The notes under the pieces: generated by a model | The model's input: the letters and a program-made list of their open reading frames with translations, nothing else | Told to the model about the DNA's origin: nothing | Database searches by the model: none | Origin: Planktothrix rubescens CCAP 1459/22 | Lineage (GTDB): Bacteria; Cyanobacteriota; Cyanobacteriia; Cyanobacteriales; Microcoleaceae | NCBI GenBank assembly: GCA_904830895.1 | Contig: LR882958.1 | Span: forward strand, 2,288,001 to 2,352,000 | Length of the DNA: 64,000 nt | Reading direction: 5' to 3' | Translations under genes and position numbers: made by a program | Part shown: positions 35,165 through 44,466 of the stretch, one piece after another | How positions within the stretch are numbered: the stretch's first letter is position 1 | How the letters are laid out: each line of letters begins with the position of its first letter

Positions 35165-35992
35165 TTAACGGGCGATTGTCCCAGTTAGGGGTGAGGACGC
35201 TTGGGCGTAGCTTTTGACCGGAATTCGCCCAGCCAGATAAGCCAGACGTCCGGCTTCCGTGGCCATTCCCATAGCTCTGGCCATGGCGGTGGAATTTTGG
35301 GCCAGGGCGATCGCCGAATTAATTAATAACGCATCCGCCCCCATTTCCATCGCTAAGGCTGCTTCACTGGGCGCACCAATACCAGCATCCACAACCACTG
35401 GAACCCTGGCATTATCAATAATAATGGCAATATTGGCAGCGTTTCTAATTCCCTGTCCTGAACCGATGGGAGAACCCAAAGGCATCACCGTGACACAGCC
35501 AACATCCTCTAAACGTTTCGCCAGCAGCGGATCGGCATTAATATAGGGTAAAACGGCAAAACCTTCTTTGACTAGCTGTTCCGCCGCTTCTAACGTGCCA
35601 ATCGGGTCAGGAAGTAAATATTTACTATCAGGAATTACTTCTAATTTGACAAAATTATTGTCTTCCTGTCCTAATAATTTTGCCATTTCCCGTCCTAATC
35701 TAGCCACCCGAATTGCTTCTTCTGCGGTTTGACATCCGGCGGTATTTGGTAACATCCAAATTTTACTCCAATCAATAGCTTCGGCTAACCCTTCATGTCC
35801 TGGGGCTTGGGTTTGGACTCGTCTAACGGCCACGGTAACAATTTCGCACCCACTGGCGGTAATACTATCCTGCATTTCTTGGAGGTTACGATATTTCCCC
35901 GTCCCGGTCATTAACCGAGATTTAAAGGTTTTTCCCGCAATAATTAAGGAAGTATCAAGGAAAGATGAGTTAGTTTTTTCTATGGTTTGCAT
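35165..35992 (-). CDS. thiG: Thiazole synthase
   Basis: About 275 residues from the ATG at 35990-35992 (MQTIEK). ThiG condenses 1-deoxy-xylulose-5-phosphate, ThiS-thiocarboxylate and dehydroglycine to the thiazole of thiamine, in the cytoplasm. Visible: [51 protein letters not shown] and [20 protein letters not shown]. The longer frame is rejected because it starts by translating the AATGGGT repeat as [13 protein letters not shown]. No thiS or thiO gene adjoins. No TPP riboswitch was recognised upstream. Confidence 0.92.
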   Translation of the reverse strand: MQTIEKTNSSFLDTSLIIAGKTFKSRLMTGTGKYRNLQEMQDSITASGCEIVTVAVRRVQTQAPGHEGLAEAIDWSKIWMLPNTAGCQTAEEAIRVARLGREMAKLLGQEDNNFVKLEVIPDSKYLLPDPIGTLEAAEQLVKEGFAVLPYINADPLLAKRLEDVGCVTVMPLGSPIGSGQGIRNAANIAIIIDNARVPVVVDAGIGAPSEAALAMEMGADALLINSAIALAQNSTAMARAMGMATEAGRLAYLAGRIPVKSYAQASSPLTGTIAR

Positions 35993-36039
35993 AATGGGTA
36001 ATGGGTAATGGGTAATGGGTAATGGGTAATGGGTAATGA
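35993..36039. repeat. Heptanucleotide tandem repeat (AATGGGT), over six copies
   Basis: Perfect 7-bp period directly before the thiG start codon, where the ribosome site should be. It is a typical STRR and could vary in copy number. Confidence 0.85.
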
Positions 36040-36071
36040 GGATCAAGGATTTAGGAGGATTTCACGGATTT

Positions 36072-36165
36072 CACAGATTTTAATCTGTGTTAATCTGCGT
36101 AATCATCTTAAATCCGTGTTCTAATTTTAATCTGTGTTAATCTGCGTAATCATCTTAAATCCGTG
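36072..36165. repeat. 47-bp tandem repeat, two copies, supplying a stop codon
   Basis: The string TTAATCTGTGTTAATCTGCG, then TAATCATCTTAAATCCGTG occurs twice, with a 47-bp period (ends at 36118 and 36165). The right copy forms the last 13 codons and the stop of the sulfurtransferase gene. Confidence 0.8.
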
Positions 36166-37002
36166 ATCTGATTTTTGTGCTTCTGTTAAATAGGAACACC
36201 AATCACTCCAACTTCCCCCATATAATTTAGCTTGATCAATTCCTGCTAATTCTAAGGAAAATAAATTCACACAGGCAGTAACTCCTGAACCACAATAAAC
36301 GATTATTTCTTCTGAGTCTTTAATATTCTGCCAGCGTTGGGATTGTTCGTTTATTTTAACAAAACCCGTGGTTTCTGTCACCTCTTGCCAAGGATAATTT
36401 ACCGCCCCCGGAATACATCCAGCAATTGGATCAATGGGTTCGGTTTTTCCCAAATAGCGTTCGGGTTCCCTGGAGTCAATCAGCACCACTCCGGGTGAGT
36501 CTTTTCGAGCTTTTACAGTTTCAATATCAACTAACATTTCTGACTGGATTTCTGGCTTAAATATTCCTAATTTTGGATTAGGAATATTAGAACTAATGGG
36601 ATAGTCTAAATTTTTCCATTGACTAAACCCTCCATCTAATAAAACAACTTGATTATGCCCAAAATAACGCAATAACCACCACAACCGAGAAGCAAAAGCT
36701 AACCGAGAATCATCATAAGCAACGACTAAGGTTTGTTGAGAAGTTATACCAATTTCTGATAACTTTGCTGATAGTTTTTCTGGGTTAGGTAAGGGGTGAC
36801 GTCCGCCGTGTTTTTGAATCGGACTTGATAAATCTTGGTCTAAATCTAAATAAAATGCTCCTGGAAGATGACCTTCTTGATATTGTTGTTGTCCTAATTT
36901 GGGATTGGCCAAGGAAAACCGACAGTCTACAATCACAATATTATCATCTTCGAGATGTTCTGCTAACCATTTTGGAGAAACGATCAATTGAGATGCAGTC
37001 AT
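36127..37002 (-). CDS. Sulfurtransferase (two rhodanese domains)
   Basis: 291 residues from the ATG at 37000-37002. Two rhodanese modules: an inactive N-terminal one (NIVIVDCRFSLANPKLGQQQ) and a catalytic one with the loop CGSGVTA near residue 245, which fits 3-mercaptopyruvate or thiosulfate sulfurtransferases. It moves sulphane sulphur to cyanide or thiol acceptors. Proximity to thiG could hint at sulphur for thiamine, but they are not shown to be co-regulated. The C-terminal tail is encoded by an invading repeat. Confidence 0.88.
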   Translation of the reverse strand: MTASQLIVSPKWLAEHLEDDNIVIVDCRFSLANPKLGQQQYQEGHLPGAFYLDLDQDLSSPIQKHGGRHPLPNPEKLSAKLSEIGITSQQTLVVAYDDSRLAFASRLWWLLRYFGHNQVVLLDGGFSQWKNLDYPISSNIPNPKLGIFKPEIQSEMLVDIETVKARKDSPGVVLIDSREPERYLGKTEPIDPIAGCIPGAVNYPWQEVTETTGFVKINEQSQRWQNIKDSEEIIVYCGSGVTACVNLFSLELAGIDQAKLYGGSWSDWCSYLTEAQKSDHGFKMITQINTD

Positions 37003-37230
37003 AGTAATTTCAAGAATCAGTAACCATAACAATTATTATAATATCTTTTTATAAAGAGAAACAAAAGTAGACAAATAATTCATAAGTCTAGCAACAGCAA
37101 ATAATCTTTTTATGTTTTATTAATATTGTAGTTTTGAATCGACTCAATTAATGTAAAATAATGTTGCAAGTTTTTGGTTTTGCTTTACAAAAATTAATCA
37201 TTTTTTGACGAGGATGGGGGCTGTTTTTTA

Positions 37231-38481
37231 TTATAATAATATACCAGCAATACAAGCGGTCATAAAACAGGCAATAGAACCCGCGATCATCGCTCTAATT
37301 CCTAATCGAGCAACATCGGCTTGTCGTTCGGGAGCGATCGCAGAAATTCCCCCAATTTGTATGGCAATCGAACCAATATTAGAAAACCCACAGAGGGCAT
37401 AAGTAGAAATAATTATAGCCCGTTCAGAAATTGTAGAAAGGGTATTTTCTCCCCCCTTGCCTTGAGCAATTTGTTGAGAATTTTCGATCAATTGTTTTAA
37501 ATCTAAATAGGCAATAAATTCATTTAGAACTGTTTTTTTACCCAATAAAACTCCCACCTGTAAACAATCTGCGATTGGAATTCCCATTAACCAAGCCACC
37601 GGAGCAAATAAATAACCCAAAATTCCTTCTAAAGATAAAGAAGGCATCCCCCAAAAACTTCCCAACCATTGTAAAACCCCATTAATTAAGGCTAATAATC
37701 CTAAAAAAGCAATTAACATTGCCGCCACATTTAAAGCTAATTTCATCCCGTCACTGGCGCCAGTTGCCGCCGCATCAATCCCATTAGCAGAAGTGGGTTG
37801 AACTTCTATTTTAACTTTTCCTTTAGTTAAAGAGATTTCCGTTTCAGGATAGAATATTTTAGAAATTGCTAAAGCAGCAGGAGCCGACATCACAGAAGCC
37901 GCCAGAATATGTTCGGCGGGAATCCCAAAGGAAATATAAGCGGCCATCACCCCTCCGGCAATGGTGGCAAATCCCCCAGTCATCACCGCATGAAGTTCTG
38001 AATTTGTTAAGGTATGAATATAGGGTTTAATTAATAACGGAGCCTCCGTTTGTCCGATAAAAATATTCGCCGAACAGGATAAAGTTTCTGAACCTGATGT
38101 TTTCAAAGTTCGCATCATTACCCAAGCCACAGCTTCTACAATTTTTTGTAAAATTTTATAATGATATAAAATAGAAATAAAAGAGGAAAAGAAAATAATT
38201 GTTGGTAAAACTTTAAAAGCAATAAAATGGTCTTGAAAATCTTCTCCAAAAACAAATTTAGCCCCCTGATCAGAAAAGTTAAGAAAGTGACTGACCGCAT
38301 TTCCTAAAAACTCAAATAAAGCAAAACCAGCCTGAGTTTTGAGGATGAGTACGGCTAAAATAAACTGTAATCCAATCCCCCATAAAACCGGATGCCAACG
38401 CACCGCTTGACGATTCACAGAGCAGAGATAGGAAATTCCTACAAAAACAAATAATCCCAAAAGTGAAATTCCACGTTCCAT
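37231..38481 (-). CDS. Concentrative nucleoside transporter (NupC/CNT family)
   Basis: 416-residue inner-membrane transporter with about ten helices. Family motifs: GFANIAGGVMAAYISFG-like GGFATIAGGVMAAYISFG near residue 175, FIGQTEAPLLIKPYI near 142, and the C-terminal ALCGFSNIGSIAIQIGGI with GIRAMIAGSIACFMTACIAG. It imports nucleosides with sodium or protons. It stands alone, divergent from der. Confidence 0.88.
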   Translation of the reverse strand: MERGISLLGLFVFVGISYLCSVNRQAVRWHPVLWGIGLQFILAVLILKTQAGFALFEFLGNAVSHFLNFSDQGAKFVFGEDFQDHFIAFKVLPTIIFFSSFISILYHYKILQKIVEAVAWVMMRTLKTSGSETLSCSANIFIGQTEAPLLIKPYIHTLTNSELHAVMTGGFATIAGGVMAAYISFGIPAEHILAASVMSAPAALAISKIFYPETEISLTKGKVKIEVQPTSANGIDAAATGASDGMKLALNVAAMLIAFLGLLALINGVLQWLGSFWGMPSLSLEGILGYLFAPVAWLMGIPIADCLQVGVLLGKKTVLNEFIAYLDLKQLIENSQQIAQGKGGENTLSTISERAIIISTYALCGFSNIGSIAIQIGGISAIAPERQADVARLGIRAMIAGSIACFMTACIAGILL

Positions 38482-38643
38482 AATTGTTTGATTTAATGTA
38501 GATTTTCAATGTACAATCAGAATGCTGTGCAAAAAGCGTCAGAATCCAAAATCAACCCTTTGCCAATTACTGTTAGCCCCAGCACACTGTAGGAGAAAAG
38601 CAATTATACCCCTACCGTTAATTACGTCTTACCAAACAGATTT

Positions 38644-40008
38644 ATGTCTTTACCTATTGTTGCTATTATTGGCCGTCCCAATGTCGGAAAATCAACTCTA
38701 GCCAATCGTTTGGCGGGAAATCCCGAAGCGATTGTGCATGATCAGCCCGGTATTACCCGCGATCGCACCTATCGCCCCGCCTTTTGGCAGGATCGAGAAT
38801 TTCAAGTCGTCGATACGGGCGGTTTAGTCTTTGATGATGATACAGAATTTTTGCCCATGATTCGAGAACAAGCAATGATCGCTTTAACCGAAGCCACCGC
38901 CGCGATTTTTGTGGTAGATGGTCAGGTGGGTTTGACGGGTGGGGATGAAGCGATCGCAAGTTGGTTACGAGAACAATCAATACCGATTTTATTAGCAGTA
39001 AATAAATGTGAATCTCCCACCACTGGAATTGTTCAAGCCGCCGATTTTTGGGAATTGGGACTAGGGGAACCCTATCCGGTTTCTGGGATTCATGGATCGG
39101 GAACCGGGGAATTATTAGATGATTTGATTAAACATTTACCCCCGATTGATGAAATCGAAACTGAAAAAGAAATTAAAGTAGCAATTATTGGTCGTCCGAA
39201 TGTTGGAAAATCAAGTTTATTGAATTCCTTTTTAGGGGAAAATCGCGCCATTGTTAGTCCGATTTCGGGGACAACCAGAGATGCAATTGATACAGTAATT
39301 GAACGGGATGGAAAAACCTATCGCTTAATTGATACCGCCGGAATTCGACGCAAGAAAAATGTGGAATATGGGGCGGAATTTTTTGGGATTAATCGAGCTT
39401 TTAAAGCTATTAATCGGGCGGATGTGGTGTTACTTGTGATTGATGCGATTGATCAAGTTACGGATCAAGATCAAAAATTAGCAGATCGAATTATTGAAGA
39501 AGGTCGATCCTGTGTAATTGTGGTGAATAAATGGGATGCGATCGAGAAAGATACCTATACTATTTTAGACTATGAAAAAGAAGTCCGAGCCAAACTCTAT
39601 TTTATGGATTGGGCGGAATTAATTTTTATCAGTGCTAAAACGGGTCAACGGGTTGAAAAAATTCTGAATTTAGTTGATACTGCCGCCGAAGGTCACGAAC
39701 GACGAGTATCAACGGCCGTAATTAATGAAGTGATTGAAGAAGCGATTAGTTGGCATTCTCCCCCCGTCACTCGCCAAGGGAAACAGGGGAAAATCTACTA
39801 TGGAACCCAAGTCAGTAGTAAACCTCCGACGCTGGTTTTATTTGTTAATGATCCTAAACGATTTAATGACAATTACCGTCGTTATATTGATGGTCAATTC
39901 CGTAAACAATTGGGCTTTAAAGGCACACCGATTAAGTTAATTTGGCGAGGAAAATCTGCCAGAGAAATTGAACGAAATCCGGCTAACCGAGCCACCCGGG
40001 TTAAATAA
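38644..40008 (+). CDS. der: Ribosome assembly GTPase Der (EngA)
   Basis: 454 residues with two G domains: GRPNVGKST near 10, DTGG near 57 and NKCE near 120, then GRPNVGKSS near 184, DTAG near 234 and NKWD near 295. A KH-like C-terminal domain ([20 protein letters not shown]) follows. Der works in maturation of the 50S subunit. Full length, with a conserved start. Confidence 0.96.
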   Translation: MSLPIVAIIGRPNVGKSTLANRLAGNPEAIVHDQPGITRDRTYRPAFWQDREFQVVDTGGLVFDDDTEFLPMIREQAMIALTEATAAIFVVDGQVGLTGGDEAIASWLREQSIPILLAVNKCESPTTGIVQAADFWELGLGEPYPVSGIHGSGTGELLDDLIKHLPPIDEIETEKEIKVAIIGRPNVGKSSLLNSFLGENRAIVSPISGTTRDAIDTVIERDGKTYRLIDTAGIRRKKNVEYGAEFFGINRAFKAINRADVVLLVIDAIDQVTDQDQKLADRIIEEGRSCVIVVNKWDAIEKDTYTILDYEKEVRAKLYFMDWAELIFISAKTGQRVEKILNLVDTAAEGHERRVSTAVINEVIEEAISWHSPPVTRQGKQGKIYYGTQVSSKPPTLVLFVNDPKRFNDNYRRYIDGQFRKQLGFKGTPIKLIWRGKSAREIERNPANRATRVK

Positions 40009-40082
40009 GAAAGCAGGGGAGGCGGGGAGCGTTTGAAGTTGTTATGGAGAGTTTAAGACCATGGCAAAAGGCAGTCGATTCC

Positions 40083-40119
40083 CGCGCTTTACGAATTACG
40101 AATTATGAATTACGAATTT
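40083..40119. repeat. Heptanucleotide tandem repeat (ATTACGA)
   Basis: Imperfect copies of TTACGAA/TTATGAA follow der. The next 20 bp (TTAGGATTGCTATAT) match one end of the MITE at 42954, so a solo element end may be present. Confidence 0.65.
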
Positions 40120-40249
40120 AGGATTGCTATATTTCCCTAGGTATTTCTTAAATTCTCCTATAATATACCCAAGAATGATTCTATTTTGATTAATAGGTTT
40201 TGAGGATAGGGGCGATTTATGTCTACATTTGCTTTTGAGGTTAAGCCCA

Positions 40250-40750
40250 ATGACTGATAATTTTTATCCTTTAACTTGTGATGACGATCTTTTATTGATT
40301 GATAAAGATACTTTTACTGTTGCTAGGTTTAAAGAATTTGCGATGTATTCTTTGAATCAAAAAATTTACGATGACCCCAATCATTATCCGAAAGAACAAA
40401 GGTTAAAACTTTTATTTAATATTCTTAATAATTATAATTATATAATTGATGATAAAGTAAGACTACCATTAACAGAAAGCTCTTGGAGTAATGTTAGTGG
40501 GTCTATTGAATGTAAATTATTAAGTTTAACTTCTGGTAAAGGTTGGATTAGTGGCAAATTAATTATAAAAAGCACTGTTAACTTTTTTCCTGAAGACTAT
40601 AAAAACTTTACTTATGATCCCAAATCTCCATCTTACCCAAAATCGGAAATTGATATAGAATTACAATTCTATCCCGACGAAACTGAACCATTAGAAACCT
40701 CTGATGCTGCATTGGATGAATTGAGACAACAACTACAAATTTATAAATAA
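40250..40750 (+). CDS. KGK-domain protein
   Basis: 166 residues from the ATG at 40250. The KGK domain (pfam08872) is recognised by TSGKGWISGKLIIKSTVNFF with a Pro/Asp-rich turn. Such proteins occur in filamentous cyanobacteria in several copies and have no known role. A 12-codon frame from the ATG at 40219 (MSTFAFEVKPND) ends over this start codon, with its TGA inside ATGACTGA, so translational coupling is possible. Confidence 0.75.
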   Translation: MTDNFYPLTCDDDLLLIDKDTFTVARFKEFAMYSLNQKIYDDPNHYPKEQRLKLLFNILNNYNYIIDDKVRLPLTESSWSNVSGSIECKLLSLTSGKGWISGKLIIKSTVNFFPEDYKNFTYDPKSPSYPKSEIDIELQFYPDETEPLETSDAALDELRQQLQIYK

Positions 40751-40755
40751 TAAAG

Positions 40756-40813
40756 TTCGTTGTTACGATGCGTCGCCCATGCGCTAAAGCGCAACAACAA
40801 GCGCAACAACGAA
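40756..40813. repeat. Inverted-repeat element after the KGK gene
   Basis: Arms TTCGTTGTT and AACAACGAA bound 40 bp rich in GCGC and CAACAA motifs. There is no U-tract. It looks like a small dispersed repeat. Confidence 0.55.
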
Positions 40814-40848
40814 TGGCCTATCGTATAAATATTAGATGACTCAATTAT

Positions 40849-41157
40849 TTAGGATTTACCGCCATAATAGAATAGAATTTCCTTCTCTTTTAAGCCTTGA
40901 AATCCCGCATCAATTAATAATTGATTCAGTTCAGTTTCAGGAATATGTTTAGCACCAATCCGAACAATTCGAGACCGCATGGTATTACTAACACCACTGC
41001 GTTGACGTCCGGCTTCTAAACCCATAACTTTATGGTAAAGATCTAACTTAACCGGAGGAATTGCTGTACCATCAAAGTCAATTCCTTTCGCGATCGCCAC
41101 ATCAATTGCATCCGCACCCGTTGTTGATTCCGTTGATATATTAGCTTCTGAAGTCAT
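40849..41157 (-). CDS. Small cyanobacterial protein, unknown function
   Basis: 102 residues, soluble, with no signal or helix for the membrane. Ser/Thr-rich start, then AIDVAIAKGIDFDGTAIPPV, VMGLEAGRQRSGVSNTMRSR and a C-terminal basic-aromatic end FYYGGKS. I do not recognise the family. It is 51 bp after the stop of the 569-residue protein gene upstream and could share its transcript. Confidence 0.65.
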   Translation of the reverse strand: MTSEANISTESTTGADAIDVAIAKGIDFDGTAIPPVKLDLYHKVMGLEAGRQRSGVSNTMRSRIVRIGAKHIPETELNQLLIDAGFQGLKEKEILFYYGGKS

Positions 41158-41208
41158 GGGAAATTATCCAATTTAATCTTTAAACAATTCTATTTTACCG
41201 TTAAAGGT

Positions 41209-42918
41209 TTAACGATACATTCTAGTTTCCAAATCCTTAATAATTCGTTGTTTATCCGGTTGTCCTTTCAAGAGTTTCAGCAGTCCTAACCCCTGATGAA
41301 TCGGTTTATTACTAGCGGGTTCAGCAAAGCCGCTTACCCCGTCTATTTCACCCATAATTGTCCGATAAAATGCCGCACCGAATAGATGATCCATTGGTTT
41401 TTCCCCCTCTCCAAAGGAACCCACCGCCATCCAATTATTGCCGATCGCTGTGGAGGGATTTCTGGTTTCAGAAACCGTCGGAATCCCTAATTTAATTTTA
41501 TCAGAAATTGACTTTTGTGCTACTTCTGCGATCGCCACCCTAGCGGTCATTTCTATTAAAGGAATCGCCCCTTTAATAATTACATTTCCTGATAATAAAC
41601 CCAAGCCGCCCCGAGAAACAGAATTATAGGATTTTTCCGCTAATCGATCTATTTTGACCTCCGCAATATCAATCCGTTGAATATCAATTCTGGGATAATC
41701 TTGATGCTTTTCTAAGATAGATTGCATCGTTGTTTGAATAGTTTTAAATGCTTCTAAATATTCATCATCATCAAACTCATTGTTTAAAGCTAAATTCGGT
41801 TGACGGATGAGTTGATAAATCACTTTTCCCTGGGCTGGAATCTCTGCATTGATCATCCATTCATCTAAACTAATTAAGGTTAAAGCATCGAGAATATTTT
41901 TCCCTTCTCGTAGTTGAATATAGGTTTTTGCATAGCGCTTTTTATCGGATTCGGATAACTGGGATTGATTATAAATAGTATTAATAATCAGAATATCTAA
42001 GGTTAAAACTCTGGCGGTAATACTTCCGCGCAAATAGTATTTTTTTAAGTTGGATTTTAAGGAGGAATTGAGAATAATCGTATCAATTTTTGTTAACGCA
42101 TCTAAATCGGGAACCGCTTCCCCTGAACGGATATATTGATAGGTTCCTTTTAACTGATTTTTTTCTTCTAACTCTAAATCTGATGTTTCTAAGGCTTTTT
42201 CTAAGCAATGTTCTAAGGTCAAACAACGGGAATGATGGCTGGCAATAATATAACGTTGACCGATATCAGAATACAGTTTAGAGGTTAGCACCAAATAATC
42301 TAATAAATCTAAGGCAGTAAAATCTTGGGTTGCTTGTCCATTATTGAGACGATTATAGGCTTCTAAACATCTAGTCTTAGTTTGTTCATAGAGAGAGAAT
42401 TGATTAATTAAACGATTGATTTGTCGATCTATATTCAATTCTGAGTTATAAAAACTATGCAGGACTAAAAAGGCATCATTTCCCCTAATTCCACAGCCTT
42501 TTAGTCGTAAATTTGCTCCTTCTGTGCGGTGGGGCGGAATTCTCACGGTATAGGTTTTACCGTTTTTTAAGGTAACGGTTTGACTTCCCCCTTGATCGGC
42601 TGTTTGATAGGCTATAAAAATATGATACAGTTCATCTAAACTGCAATCAGTTCCGTGGGGATTGGATAAAGGTTCTTCTAATTCTGAACCCAAATAATCT
42701 ATCCAATCTTGACCTTTTTTCCAAGTAGATTCTACGGAATGGGTGGCTGTATCCCGAATCGTTTTTCCGGCTTCGGTGGCTTTATGGGTAATGGCTTCTC
42801 CCGCATGGGATACGGAATTTTTAGCGGCTTCGGTGGCTTTTTCCGTTAAAGATTGACTGGCTTTGGCTGCTTTTTGACTAATCGAATTCCATAAGGATTT
42901 ACTTTTGCGATCGCCCAT
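41209..42918 (-). CDS. Large protein with LEA-like N-terminus and a DnaJ-C-like segment
   Basis: 569 residues. Residues 1-75 repeat KATEAAKNSVSHAGEAITHK-type eleven-residue amphipathic units, as in LEA/apolipoprotein-like helices that bind membranes or proteins. Residues about 115-160 (VTLKNGKTYTVRIPPHRTEG, then RLKGCGI) resemble the C-terminal substrate domain of DnaJ proteins. The remaining 400 residues are helical, then a Gly-rich end. No J domain is present. A stress or membrane chaperone role is only a guess. Confidence 0.6.
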   Translation of the reverse strand: MGDRKSKSLWNSISQKAAKASQSLTEKATEAAKNSVSHAGEAITHKATEAGKTIRDTATHSVESTWKKGQDWIDYLGSELEEPLSNPHGTDCSLDELYHIFIAYQTADQGGSQTVTLKNGKTYTVRIPPHRTEGANLRLKGCGIRGNDAFLVLHSFYNSELNIDRQINRLINQFSLYEQTKTRCLEAYNRLNNGQATQDFTALDLLDYLVLTSKLYSDIGQRYIIASHHSRCLTLEHCLEKALETSDLELEEKNQLKGTYQYIRSGEAVPDLDALTKIDTIILNSSLKSNLKKYYLRGSITARVLTLDILIINTIYNQSQLSESDKKRYAKTYIQLREGKNILDALTLISLDEWMINAEIPAQGKVIYQLIRQPNLALNNEFDDDEYLEAFKTIQTTMQSILEKHQDYPRIDIQRIDIAEVKIDRLAEKSYNSVSRGGLGLLSGNVIIKGAIPLIEMTARVAIAEVAQKSISDKIKLGIPTVSETRNPSTAIGNNWMAVGSFGEGEKPMDHLFGAAFYRTIMGEIDGVSGFAEPASNKPIHQGLGLLKLLKGQPDKQRIIKDLETRMYR

Positions 42919-42953
42919 TGATTTATTCTCCCCTGAACTCCCCTAAAGCCATG

Positions 42954-43125
42954 ATATAGCAATCCTAAATAGGTTGTAACATTTTAATGCTGATATGAAA
43001 CGGCCAGAAGTATTACCCCAGATCCCTCCCCCCCTAGCCCCCCGTGCACGGGGGGTTTGGGGGGGCTGTTCTCTATTCCCTTTTGATCAGGGATTTTAAA
43101 CACAACTCAAATAGGATTGCTATAT
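42954..43125. mobile_element. MITE of a second type
   Basis: 172 bp with terminal inverted repeats ATATAGCAATCCTAAATAGG and, reverse complemented from the right end, ATATAGCAATCCTATTTGAG. The middle holds the palindromic GC block CCCCCCGTGCACGGGGGG, the same block found in the unrelated MITE at 27809 and 45449. It has no coding capacity. Confidence 0.7.
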
Positions 43126-43201
43126 AATAGTTGGCATTAAATTATTTTAGCTCAAATCAACTCCTATTTTTAAACGAGTTTTGCTCCTAGGATTTTTTGG
43201 A

Positions 43202-43969
43202 TTAAAACAGCAACTTTAATAATATCGGGGCCGCCGATTCTAACATTCCGACAAATCCGCCCCGAGGTTTATTTTCTTCTGGATTTAATTTATATTCCAA
43301 GGCTTCAACTAACTGGAGGGAAACTTTTTCGCCCTCTGGGGAATTTAAAGTTTTATACAGTTGTTCGGCTTGTTTTGCATCAGCCATAGCCCCCGTTAAA
43401 TTCCCTAAATCAGCCAGCGCCATACTGCGAGCAAAATAGGCTGCGGCTAACTTGTCATCTAATCTCAATGCTTGATTATAAAAATCAATAGCATTAACAT
43501 AATGTCCCGCTTTAGCTTCACTCACTCCCAGACGGTAAAAGTCCTCCGCATCGCCCACACTCGCCGGAAGTCCGATAACACCAACTAACTGAGCATTATT
43601 AATACTTTTGGCATCTAAAATCGCATTACTGAGGTAGGAACTTCTTAAATCCGTACCGTTGAGGTTAGCCCCCGCCAGGTTCGCCCCGGTTAAGTTAGCC
43701 CCGAATAAACTTGCCCCAGCTAGGTTTGCCCCCCGCAGGTCTGCTCCCGTCAGGTTAGCTCGACTAAGGTTCGCTCCCACCAGATTAGCACCATTGAGGT
43801 TAGCACCGACTAAATTCGCCAGTACCAAACCCGCACCACTGAGGTCGCAATTTTGACATTGTTTAGTTGAAAGAAGTTGTTGAGTCTGCTGTAAATTTTC
43901 GGCTTGGGCTGGGGTTAGGGGACTGAATACTGCTAACAGAGCAACACCAGCGATAATTTTTTGTTTCAT
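43202..43969 (-). CDS. Exported pentapeptide-repeat protein with TPR tail
   Basis: 255 residues: signal peptide about 1-23 ([18 protein letters not shown]), then a right-handed beta-helix of A(N/D)L-x-x units ([20 protein letters not shown] and on) over residues 40-120, then two or three TPR-like helices ([20 protein letters not shown]). A Cys pair precedes the repeats (CQNC). Probably periplasmic or thylakoid-lumenal. Function unknown. Confidence 0.82.
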   Translation of the reverse strand: MKQKIIAGVALLAVFSPLTPAQAENLQQTQQLLSTKQCQNCDLSGAGLVLANLVGANLNGANLVGANLSRANLTGADLRGANLAGASLFGANLTGANLAGANLNGTDLRSSYLSNAILDAKSINNAQLVGVIGLPASVGDAEDFYRLGVSEAKAGHYVNAIDFYNQALRLDDKLAAAYFARSMALADLGNLTGAMADAKQAEQLYKTLNSPEGEKVSLQLVEALEYKLNPEENKPRGGFVGMLESAAPILLKLLF

Positions 43970-44198
43970 GATAGACTAATCAGAAGATTGTTATCGCTAT
44001 GATAGAATATTATTGGGGTAATTGCTACCGTTATCAAGCAGACTTTCGATTTTATCTCTATTTATATTAAGTTGATCAAAATCACGATTAAAAAGTGACT
44101 TTAATCACATTCATTTCAGGGGTTCTGTCACTGGTAAAATTATCCTTTCAATCAATAATATTAGAAGACAGAACCCGTTTTTGTTTTAGGTGCTTCCC

Positions 44199-44396
44199 AT
44201 GTTAATAACTGAACCCTCTGTTAGTGTTGAAAGATTAGTCAATCAAATTTTTTGCTCTCGAAAAATCACCCGCAATGACCAAAGATTATTGATGTCATTG
44301 CTACTTTCCAAAGACTCATTAAGTGTAGAGGAACATTCCTATATTGATCAAGTTTTTGAACGCTTAAGACGGGGGCTAATTCATGTTGTTGATTAA
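44199..44396 (+). CDS. Small conserved cyanobacterial protein, unknown function
   Basis: 65 residues from the ATG at 44199 with AGGTG upstream; a GTG at 44190 is possible. Sequence: helical, SVSVERLVNQIFCSRKITRN, then a SVEEHSYIDQVFERLRRGLI end. Similar small proteins are frequent in filamentous cyanobacteria, as I recall. No signal or domain was recognised. It is followed by a strong terminator. Confidence 0.65.
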   Translation: MLITEPSVSVERLVNQIFCSRKITRNDQRLLMSLLLSKDSLSVEEHSYIDQVFERLRRGLIHVVD

Positions 44397-44426
44397 ATAT
44401 CATAAATTACTCTTAAACCCAGAACT

Positions 44427-44466
44427 AAAACCACAGGAATTAACAGCCTGTGGTTCTATTTTTTTA
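44427..44466 (+). terminator. Rho-independent terminator
   Basis: Stem AACCACAGG/CCTGTGGTT (9 bp, 44429-44455) with a 9-nt loop, then CTATTTTTTTAAG. It also overlaps the end of the convergent solute-binding gene, so it may act in both directions. Confidence 0.8.

Noticed and set aside
43659-43856. Rightward frame [14 protein letters not shown] opposite the pentapeptide gene
   Set aside because: It is the antisense shadow of the pentapeptide repeats.
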